Source: Caldisericota bacterium
Lineage (GTDB): Bacteria; Caldisericota; Caldisericia; B22-G15
Length of the DNA: 12,989 nucleotides
Direction: 5' to 3'
Assembly: GCA_003648245.1 (NCBI GenBank)
Contig: QMOO01000014.1
Span: 1-12,989 of the forward strand
A program made the position numbers and the translations under genes. The notes under the pieces were generated by a model. The model made no database searches and was not told the DNA's origin. It was given only the letters and a program-made list of their open reading frames with translations. This document shows, piece after piece, positions 7,390 to 12,989 of the stretch (position 1 is its first letter; every line of letters starts with the position of its first letter).

Positions 7390-8810
7390 AATTTGGCACA
7401 TCTGGATGGAGAGGAATAATTGCCGAGGATTTTACTTTTCCAAATGTAAGAAAGGTAACAAGAGCCATAATAAAATTTATGAAGGAAAAGGGTTACCACA
7501 AAAATGGAATTGTTGTAGGCTATGATACAAGATTTCTATCAAAAGAATTTGCCATGACTGTTTCCACCATTTTTGCCGAAGATAATATTAAGGTTTTTTT
7601 TACAGAGCACCCCACCCCCACTCCAGTTATAAGTTTTGAAATAATAAAAAAAAGTACCGGCGGAGGCGTGAATATAACAGCTTCCCATAACCCTTTCTAT
7701 TATTCAGGAATAAAGTACTCACCTCCCTGGGGTGGACCAGCGGAGCCAGAGGTAACGAAAATGATAGAGGGTTTTATTCCTCATTCTTCTTCTATGAAAC
7801 CTAAGGGGGAATTTGATGATTATGTTAAATCAGGAATTATAGAGGTTTTCGATCCCTTAAAAGAATATACATCTTCTATAAAAAAACTTTTCCCCTTTGA
7901 TTTTAATTTCAAAAAACCTGTAATATTTGATCTTCTATTTGGTACAGGTACAAGATATGTAAAAGAACTATTTAAAGATTTTACAAATATAAAACTGATA
8001 CATGACTCTATTGATCCATTCTTTGGCGGTCTTGAACCGGTTCCATATAAGCATGAACTTAGAGAGTTGAAAGAGCATGTAAAAAAAGAAGGAGCAATTA
8101 TCGGTTTAGCCCTTGACGGAGATAGTGACAGGTTTGGAGTGATATCTTCAGATGGCTCCTTTATAACTCCTAATGAGGTTATTTCTATAATATCTTATTT
8201 CCTTATTCCTCAGTGGAAAAAGAGTGTGAAAAAAAATCTTGGTATAGGAAGAACTATTTCTACTACAAGACTTTTAGATGAGATTGCATCTTACTTTGAT
8301 ATTCCCCTTTATGAAACTCCCGTAGGTTTTAAATATATAGGTATGCTTATAAGAGATGAGAAGATATTTATAGGTGGAGAGGAAAGTGGAGGTCTTTCTA
8401 TACATGGTTGGTTGCCTGAGAAAGACGGGATACTTGCCAATCTCCTTGTTCTCGGTATAGTAGAGGATAAAAAATCGCCCCCAAAGGAACTAATAGAAGA
8501 AATATACAAAAAATTTGGCAAGTTTTACACACATAGAATTGATATAAGGTTTAAAGAGGAAGAGGCAGAAGGAGTAGTTGAGTTTATAAGGAGCTTTGAT
8601 AGGGATTCATTGTTTGGTTTGAAAGTTAAAGAGATTAACAGAAAGGATGGACTCCTTATAAAATTTGAAGATGGGGTTTCATGGGTGCTCTTAAGAAAAT
8701 CTGGAACAGAGAATGTTATAAGATTTTACTTTGAATCAAAGGATAGAGCTATTTTTAAGATAATAGAAGAGAAATCCAGGGGACTTATAGATTATATAAT
8801 GGAAAAATAA
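7374..8810 (+). CDS. phosphoglucomutase / phosphomannomutase family protein
   Basis: This 478-residue alpha-D-phosphohexomutase has every catalytic element intact: the N-terminal FGTSGWRG (7-14), the phosphoserine loop TASHNP with S104 as the phosphorylated serine, the metal loop DGDSDR (248-253), the sugar-recognition loop GEESGG (335-340) and the phosphate-binding RKSGTE (441-446). It interconverts glucose-6-P and glucose-1-P and possibly the mannose phosphates. The GEESGG form is more typical of phosphoglucomutases than the GEMSGH of classical dual-specificity PMM/PGM. The start is the canonical position just before the IKFGTSGWRG block and overlaps the preceding fusion gene by 16 bases. 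Its product would feed hexose-1-P to that fusion protein, whose own mutase domain looks dead. Three 8-base homopolymers (T8 at 7594-7601, A8 at 7646-7653 and A8 at 8229-8236) lie in the gene, but the frame is uninterrupted. Confidence 0.92.
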   Translation: MDKEIKFGTSGWRGIIAEDFTFPNVRKVTRAIIKFMKEKGYHKNGIVVGYDTRFLSKEFAMTVSTIFAEDNIKVFFTEHPTPTPVISFEIIKKSTGGGVNITASHNPFYYSGIKYSPPWGGPAEPEVTKMIEGFIPHSSSMKPKGEFDDYVKSGIIEVFDPLKEYTSSIKKLFPFDFNFKKPVIFDLLFGTGTRYVKELFKDFTNIKLIHDSIDPFFGGLEPVPYKHELRELKEHVKKEGAIIGLALDGDSDRFGVISSDGSFITPNEVISIISYFLIPQWKKSVKKNLGIGRTISTTRLLDEIASYFDIPLYETPVGFKYIGMLIRDEKIFIGGEESGGLSIHGWLPEKDGILANLLVLGIVEDKKSPPKELIEEIYKKFGKFYTHRIDIRFKEEEAEGVVEFIRSFDRDSLFGLKVKEINRKDGLLIKFEDGVSWVLLRKSGTENVIRFYFESKDRAIFKIIEEKSRGLIDYIMEK

Positions 8811-8819
8811 GGAGGAACC

Positions 8820-9803
8820 ATGTTTGAAATTTTATTTGAATTTCCAAAGAATTTTAAAGAAGCAAAGAAAATATCTGAGCAAACTGAAATTAAATTAAAG
8901 AGCATATCAAGCATAAGGAATATAGTTATCTCTGGAATGGGAGGTTCCGGATTCTCCGGCGATTTTATCCTTTCACTCTTTAGGGATAGCATAAAAATAC
9001 CTATAACTATAAGTAAATACTACTCTCTACCAGAGTTTGTAAATGATAAAACCCTACTTATACTTGTTTCCTATTCAGGCAATACAGAAGAAGTTCTTTC
9101 CTCTCTTGAAGATGGTATTAAGAGAGGAGCAAGTATTGTTGCAATTTCATCTGATGGAAGATTAAAGGAGTTTACAAAGGATAAATATATATTTTTCAAG
9201 ATACCCTCTGGTTACCCCCCAAGAATGGCTCTTCCGTTTCTATTCTATCCCATCTACTACACTCTCAAAAATTTTGTGGAAAAGGATTTTGGAGAAGAGG
9301 AATTTTTTGACTTACTCCCATCTTTGTATGAGCCTTTTAAAAATAAAGATAACGAAGCAAAAAGGTTGGCAGAGACAATGTATGGTAAAATTCCTGTAGT
9401 TTATTCTTCCTTTTCCCTTAAACCTGTCGCTTTAAGGTGGAAACAGGAGATAAATGAAAATTCAAAAAATCCAGCATATGATCAATATTTTCCTGAATTA
9501 AATCATAATGAAACGGTTTCGTGGGATTCCAACTTATTTAAAGAGGAACTTATTTTTATAATCTTAAGAGACCAGTATGATTCTGAAAGGATGAGTAAAA
9601 GGATTGATGTAAGTAAGGAATTTCTGAAAAGCAGGGGGTGGAAATTTAAAGAATATAGATCTTCCGGTAGAGGAAAGCTCTTAAACCTCTTTTCCCTTAT
9701 ACCTTTAGGTGATTTTACCTCCATCTATCTTTCACTTTTAAATAGCGTGGAAGCAAAACCAGTAAAAATAATTGAAGAATTAAAAAAGAGGTTAAAGAGT
9801 TAG
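8820..9803 (+). CDS. bifunctional phosphoglucose/phosphomannose isomerase (SIS domain)
   Basis: This 327-residue protein belongs to the archaeal/thermophile-type PGI/PMI family. An N-terminal SIS domain has SGMGGSG at 38-44 and SYSGNTEE at 84-91. R135 in YPPRMALPF, E213 in NENSK and H229 in NHNE match the catalytic Arg, Glu and His of the Pyrobaculum enzyme; the 16-residue spacing between Glu and His is preserved. It interconverts fructose-6-P with glucose-6-P and mannose-6-P in the cytoplasm, linking glycolysis to the mutase upstream and so to glycogen or GDP-mannose. An AAGGAGG at 8809-8815, overlapping the stop of the mutase gene, sits four bases before the ATG. It is the last gene of the + strand run; its TAG overlaps the stop codon of the convergent dehydrogenase by four bases, and I see no terminator. 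Confidence 0.92.
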   Translation: MFEILFEFPKNFKEAKKISEQTEIKLKSISSIRNIVISGMGGSGFSGDFILSLFRDSIKIPITISKYYSLPEFVNDKTLLILVSYSGNTEEVLSSLEDGIKRGASIVAISSDGRLKEFTKDKYIFFKIPSGYPPRMALPFLFYPIYYTLKNFVEKDFGEEEFFDLLPSLYEPFKNKDNEAKRLAETMYGKIPVVYSSFSLKPVALRWKQEINENSKNPAYDQYFPELNHNETVSWDSNLFKEELIFIILRDQYDSERMSKRIDVSKEFLKSRGWKFKEYRSSGRGKLLNLFSLIPLGDFTSIYLSLLNSVEAKPVKIIEELKKRLKS

Positions 9804-10786
9804 TACATTAGATCAGGATCAATTCTGTTTTCTATATCCTCTCCCTTTAAGAATCTTACTATATTCTTAAAGGAAAACTTCCAGTTTCTTTCTATGGATT
9901 CATAAGTGTATCCAGCAGTATGTGGGCTCATGAGGGCATTATCAAATTTGTGGATTGGGTAGTTAGACGGGAATGAGAAATTTCCAGTTTTTGGATATAT
10001 ATACCAGGTATCTATAGCCGCACCTTTTAACTTTTTTGTTTCTAAAGCTTTAAATAGAGCTTCCTCATTTACAACCTCTCCTCTTGAAACATTTATGAAA
10101 TACTTTCCTTCCATCAGAGAGAATTCCCTTTCACCAATTAAGTTTCTTGTCTCTTCTGTTAAAGGAACAGAGACAAATATAAAGTGAGATTTTCTAATTA
10201 TTTTATCCATCTCTCGTGGTGGGTAAATTTCATCCACAAAGGCACTTATCTTATCAAGATTTTTTTCAGGATGTCTTTTAGTAGCAATAACTTTCATTCC
10301 AAAGCATTTTGCTCTCTTTGCCATTTCAATTCCTATACTTCCAAGACCAATTATTCCCAGTGTCTTTCCGTAGACTTCCAGGAGTGGTTCTTTGTTCATC
10401 CAGCCATGCCATATTCCATATCTTAAATCTTTATCCCAGGGAACTATTTTCTTTATGAGAGACAGAAGGAGAGTAAATCCATGCTCTGCAACAGTTATGG
10501 CATTTTCATGGGCATTAGCAACAATAATTTCTTTCTCTTTGATTCCTTTAAAATCTATCATATCAACACCTGCATAGGGAACTTGAATAAATTTCAATCT
10601 CTTTGCTTTACTTAGAAATTTTTCATCTATAACTCCACCAACAACCACATCTGCAAGTGGAATTACCTCATCTTTTCTATCATATGGTAAAACATTTACA
10701 TCAAAAAATTTCTCTTCTTCCATAATCTCTTTAAGAACACCTTCCCAGTTTTCTGGAGGTGGTATTAAAAACAAAACATTCCCCAT
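9800..10786 (-). CDS. D-isomer specific 2-hydroxyacid dehydrogenase family protein
   Basis: This 328-residue NAD(P)-dependent oxidoreductase has the Rossmann motif GLGSIG at 147-152, the conserved VSRGE (R235, substrate-binding Arg) and SPHTAG (H289, catalytic His). The segment that normally reads DVFxxEP, holding the Glu that pairs with the His, reads IDTWYIYP (258-265), so Tyr264 stands where Glu is expected and no acidic residue follows until D282. The end of the second Rossmann strand reads ATKR (168-171) with no Asp, which hints at NADP(H) over NAD(H) (inference). Family members reduce 2-keto acids to D-2-hydroxy acids (glycerate, lactate, phosphoglycerate and similar); the substrate cannot be named. 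A GGGAGG (10795-10800, complement) sits in the 15-base gap after the mutase gene, so the two form an operon. Its 3' end overlaps the convergent isomerase gene. Confidence 0.85.
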   Translation of the reverse strand: MGNVLFLIPPPENWEGVLKEIMEEEKFFDVNVLPYDRKDEVIPLADVVVGGVIDEKFLSKAKRLKFIQVPYAGVDMIDFKGIKEKEIIVANAHENAITVAEHGFTLLLSLIKKIVPWDKDLRYGIWHGWMNKEPLLEVYGKTLGIIGLGSIGIEMAKRAKCFGMKVIATKRHPEKNLDKISAFVDEIYPPREMDKIIRKSHFIFVSVPLTEETRNLIGEREFSLMEGKYFINVSRGEVVNEEALFKALETKKLKGAAIDTWYIYPKTGNFSFPSNYPIHKFDNALMSPHTAGYTYESIERNWKFSFKNIVRFLKGEDIENRIDPDLMY

Positions 10787-10794
10787 TAGTAATT

Positions 10795-10800
10795 CCTCCC
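10795..10800 (-). promoter_or_regulatory. ribosome binding site of the 2-hydroxyacid dehydrogenase gene
   Basis: GGGAGG on the minus strand lies eight bases before the ATG at 10786, within the 15-base gap after the mutase stop codon. It fixes the start and supports co-transcription with the mutase gene. Confidence 0.7.
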
Positions 10801-10801
10801 T

Positions 10802-12388
10802 TTATAGTACCGGTGGTATCTCAAACTCACCAAATACTTCCTTAAGTTCCTTAATTATTTCTCCAAGGGTTACCTTTCTCTTAACTGCTTCAAGAATATA
10901 GGGCATGAGATTTTCATCTGTTTTTGCCTTTTCTCTAAGATTTTTTAAAGCTTCTTTGGTGGACGAGAAATCTCTATTTTTTCTAAACTCTTTTAACTTC
11001 TCCACTCTCTCTTCTCGTACCCTTGGATCAACTCTAAATATTTTAACTTCTGTCTCTTCCTCAGTTTTAAATTTATTCTTTCCAACAATTATTCTTTCTC
11101 CGTTCTCAACTTCTTCTTGATATTTATATGCTGAATCCAGTATCTCCTTTTGAGGAATTCCTTTCATTATAGCTTCTTTCATACCTCCAGCATCATCTAT
11201 TCTCTTAATCAGCTCAAAACTTCTCTTTTCTATTTCGTCAGTTAACTCTTCTATAACATAACTTCCTCCAAGTGGATCTACAGTTTCAGAAACACCACTC
11301 TCGTAAGCTATAATCTGCTGAGTTCTTAAAGCAATCTTCACAGCTTCCTCAGATGGAAGTGCAAGGGCTTCATCGTAAGAGTTTGTATGCAAAGATTGAG
11401 TTCCGCCCAGTACTGCAGCAAGAGCCTGCAAGGTAACTCTTATGATATTGTTTAGAGGTTGCTCAGCTGTTAATGTGGAACCACCGGTTTGAGTGTGAAA
11501 TCTTAATCTCATTGACTTTGGGTTCTTCGCATTAAATCTTTCCTTCATGATTTTTGCCCACATCCTTCTTGCCGCTCTAAACTTTGCAACTTCCTCCAGG
11601 AGATTATTATGTGCTGCAAAGAAAAAGGATAATCTTGGGGCAAAGGAATCTACATCGAGATCTCTATCAAGAAGAAGCTCCACATACTCTATTGCATCAG
11701 CAAGGGTGAAGCCCAATTCCTGCACCGCATTACTTCCTGCTTCTCTTATGTGATAGCCAGAGATGCTTATACCGTTCCATTTTGGTATCTCTTTTGAACA
11801 CCACTCAATTAAGTCAGCCACAAGTCTTAAAGAAGGTTCTGGTGGAAATATGTATGTACCTCTTGCAATGTATTCCTTTAATATATCATTCTGTACAGTT
11901 CCTCTTAAAAGCTTTCTATCTATTCCTCTACTTTCTGCAATAGCAACATACATGGCAAGAAGTATGGAAGCAGTGGAGTTTATAGTCATTGATGTGGACA
12001 CTTTATCAAGCGGGATTTCACTGAATAATTCATCCATATCATCAATGGTGGATATCGCTACTCCTACCTTTCCCACTTCCCCAAGTGCAATTTCGTCGTC
12101 AGAATCATACCCTATCTGTGTGGGTAAATCAAAGGCCACAGATAAACCAGTTTGACCCTGGGAGAGTAGGTATCTGTATCTTTCATTAGTTTCCTTTGCG
12201 GTTCCAAATCCTGCATACTGCCTCATTGTCCAGAGTCTTCCTCTGTACATGGTAGGATAGACTCCTCTTGTGAAAGGATACTCACCTGGTTCCCCAAGTT
12301 TCTCATCATAGTTGAAATCCTTATCTGGATGATAAACTCTTTCTATCTCAATTCCACTTGTTGTAAAAAATTTTCTTTCCTCTTCCAT
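10802..12388 (-). CDS. mcmA: methylmalonyl-CoA mutase, large (alpha) subunit, without B12-binding domain
   Basis: This 528-residue TIM-barrel acyl-CoA mutase isomerises methylmalonyl-CoA and succinyl-CoA with adenosylcobalamin. RQYAGF (Y58), RGTYIFPP (R176) and SGYHIREAG (H213) correspond to Y89, R207 and H244 of the Propionibacterium enzyme with a constant offset of 31. Tyr plus Arg at these places is the methylmalonyl-CoA signature; isobutyryl-CoA mutases carry Phe and Gln. [14 protein letters not shown] and the C-terminal [18 protein letters not shown] region are also typical. The protein stops where the cobalamin-binding domain would begin in full-length mutases (about 700 residues), so a separate small subunit (about 130-150 residues) is needed; none is in the window. 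The start is fixed by AAGGAGGT (12393-12400, complement), four bases before the ATG. It is the first gene of a two-gene operon. The link to the downstream hydroxyacid dehydrogenase is unclear. Confidence 0.93.
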   Translation of the reverse strand: MEEERKFFTTSGIEIERVYHPDKDFNYDEKLGEPGEYPFTRGVYPTMYRGRLWTMRQYAGFGTAKETNERYRYLLSQGQTGLSVAFDLPTQIGYDSDDEIALGEVGKVGVAISTIDDMDELFSEIPLDKVSTSMTINSTASILLAMYVAIAESRGIDRKLLRGTVQNDILKEYIARGTYIFPPEPSLRLVADLIEWCSKEIPKWNGISISGYHIREAGSNAVQELGFTLADAIEYVELLLDRDLDVDSFAPRLSFFFAAHNNLLEEVAKFRAARRMWAKIMKERFNAKNPKSMRLRFHTQTGGSTLTAEQPLNNIIRVTLQALAAVLGGTQSLHTNSYDEALALPSEEAVKIALRTQQIIAYESGVSETVDPLGGSYVIEELTDEIEKRSFELIKRIDDAGGMKEAIMKGIPQKEILDSAYKYQEEVENGERIIVGKNKFKTEEETEVKIFRVDPRVREERVEKLKEFRKNRDFSSTKEALKNLREKAKTDENLMPYILEAVKRKVTLGEIIKELKEVFGEFEIPPVL

Positions 12389-12392
12389 GGAG

Positions 12393-12400
12393 ACCTCCTT
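12393..12400 (-). promoter_or_regulatory. strong Shine-Dalgarno of the mutase large-subunit gene
   Basis: AAGGAGGT on the minus strand is complementary to the 16S 3' end over eight bases and lies four bases before the ATG at 12388. It fixes the start and contrasts with the divergent permease gene, which has no such site. Confidence 0.8.
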
Positions 12401-12409
12401 CTCACATTT

Positions 12410-12439
12410 TTTATACCATATCTGTTATAATTTAATCAA
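12410..12439 (-). promoter_or_regulatory. predicted sigma-70 promoter for the mutase/dehydrogenase operon
   Basis: Reading the minus strand, TTGATT (12439-12434, 4 of 6 to TTGACA) and TATAAA (12415-12410, 5 of 6 to TATAAT) are 18 bases apart. A TG one base before the -10 makes it an extended -10. Transcription would begin near 12403, giving a leader of about 15 bases that holds just the Shine-Dalgarno. Confidence 0.6.
12423..12431 (+). promoter_or_regulatory. extended -10 promoter (TGnTATAAT) for the permease gene
   Basis: A perfect TGTTATAAT ends eight bases before the permease ATG at 12440. No good -35 is present at 16-18 bases, as expected for an extended -10 promoter. The predicted start of transcription, about seven bases after the last T (near 12438), nearly coincides with the start codon, so the mRNA would be leaderless or have a leader of about two bases. 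The element sits in the spacer of the oppositely directed mutase promoter. Confidence 0.6.
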
Positions 12440-12989
12440 ATGGGAAGACTTAAGAAAAGTTTAAAAACTGTTGACATCTTTTCCATAGCATCCGGTGCCA
12501 TGATAAGTTCTGGAATCTTTGTTCTTCCTGCTATTGCATATGCTAAAGTTGGCTCCTTTGTATTCATATCATATCTTCTTGCAAGTATATTTATGATTCC
12601 TTCAATCTTTGCAAAGGCTGAACTTGTAACAGCAATGCCAAAGGCAGGAGGAACCTACTATTTTGTAGAGAGAGGACTTGGATCTTTCTTTGGGGTAATT
12701 GCTGGAATTTCAGCATGGTTTTCACTTAGCTTAAAGAGTGCCTTTGCTCTGATTGGTATAGGTATTTTTGCAAAATTCATATTTCCTGATCTTACAGGAT
12801 ATCAAATAAAGCTTATTGCCATTTTTTTCTGTATAATTTTCACCCTCTTAAACCTTTTTTCCTTAAAAAGCTCTGGAAGAATTCAGACGATTCTTGTAAT
12901 GGGTCTCATATCTATTCTACTACTTTACATTTTTAAAGGTTTTAAATTCGTTGACTTTTCAAGGTTTGATTTTTCCAAAGGAGGAGATA
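12440..12989 (+). CDS. APC-family amino acid permease, N-terminal part (3' partial)
   Basis: The frame is open from the ATG at 12440 to the window edge (183 complete codons). The protein is strongly hydrophobic after a short basic N-terminus (MGRLKKSLK). Residues 18-30 carry SGAMISSGIFVLP, the first-helix signature of the amino acid-polyamine-organocation superfamily, and AMPKAGGTYYFVERGLG forms the conserved loop after the second helix. About five membrane segments are visible (roughly 10-33, 39-58, 85-113, 122-144 and 149-165); a full member has 12 or so. It would import or exchange amino acids or related organocations across the inner membrane; substrate is unknown. An in-frame TAA at 12428-12430 rules out an upstream start. 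No Shine-Dalgarno precedes the ATG, and starting at the next Met (residue 21) would cut into helix 1, so the first ATG is preferred. Transcribed divergently from the mutase operon. Confidence 0.87.
   Translation, partial: MGRLKKSLKTVDIFSIASGAMISSGIFVLPAIAYAKVGSFVFISYLLASIFMIPSIFAKAELVTAMPKAGGTYYFVERGLGSFFGVIAGISAWFSLSLKSAFALIGIGIFAKFIFPDLTGYQIKLIAIFFCIIFTLLNLFSLKSSGRIQTILVMGLISILLLYIFKGFKFVDFSRFDFSKGGD

Noticed and set aside
9780..9830. An intrinsic terminator between the convergent operons
   Set aside because: Only a tiny GATC/GATC pairing and a T-run without a stable stem are visible; neither strand has a GC-rich hairpin followed by T residues.
11763..12155. A 130-codon open frame on the plus strand opposite the methylmalonyl-CoA mutase gene
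   Set aside because: It is a shadow of a strongly conserved coding sequence with no independent start signals.
12471..12476. A perfect TTGACA on the plus strand as a promoter -35
   Set aside because: It lies inside the permease coding sequence and no TATAAT-like hexamer follows at 16-18 bases; a transcript from here would miss the start codon.
12976..12989. AAAGGAGGAG near the right edge as a ribosome binding site for another gene
   Set aside because: It reads in frame as Ser-Lys-Gly-Gly-Asp of the permease, which is only partly complete at that point.

Overview
This AT-rich window comes from a bacterium, probably a thermophile. Shine-Dalgarno sites are strong (AAGGAGGT type) and the promoters have bacterial extended -10 elements. 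The proteins are rich in Lys, Glu and Ile, Arg is mostly AGA/AGG, and two GH57 glucan enzymes are present, a family typical of thermophiles. I cannot name the lineage from this sequence. Coding is nearly continuous and no gene-free stretch approaches 300 bases. I see no tRNA, rRNA, CRISPR array, insertion sequence or prophage gene.

Region 1 (2-9803, + strand) is one tightly packed seven-gene run with no internal gap larger than 9 bases; its promoter lies upstream of the window. The order is: the C-terminal half of a GH57 alpha-amylase/4-alpha-glucanotransferase, a GH57 (DUF1957) branching enzyme, a GalT-like nucleotidyl transferase, glycogen synthase GlgA, a sugar-nucleotidyltransferase/beta-helix/phosphomannomutase-like fusion, a complete phosphoglucomutase/phosphomannomutase, and a bifunctional phosphoglucose/phosphomannose isomerase. 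Together these can take fructose-6-P to glucose-6-P, glucose-1-P, an NDP-glucose and a branched alpha-1,4-glucan, with a glucanotransferase to remodel the product. Canonical GlgC is absent, so the nucleotide-sugar step probably falls to the fusion protein and/or the GalT homologue. The same set could also supply mannose-6-P, mannose-1-P and GDP-mannose.

Region 2 (9800-12388, - strand) converges on region 1 with a 4-base overlap of stop codons. It is a two-gene operon: the large (catalytic, cobalamin-domain-less) subunit of methylmalonyl-CoA mutase, then a D-2-hydroxyacid dehydrogenase family protein in which the usual catalytic Glu is replaced by Tyr.

Region 3 (12389-12989) is a 51-base divergent intergenic segment with two overlapping extended -10 promoters, followed by the start of an APC-family amino-acid permease on the + strand that runs off the window. 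The permease seems to be translated from a leaderless or nearly leaderless mRNA.

I did not find a clearly new biological system. The points most worth following up are the missing GlgC route, the degenerate mutase domain beside an intact mutase, the Tyr-for-Glu change in the dehydrogenase, and the leaderless divergent promoter arrangement.
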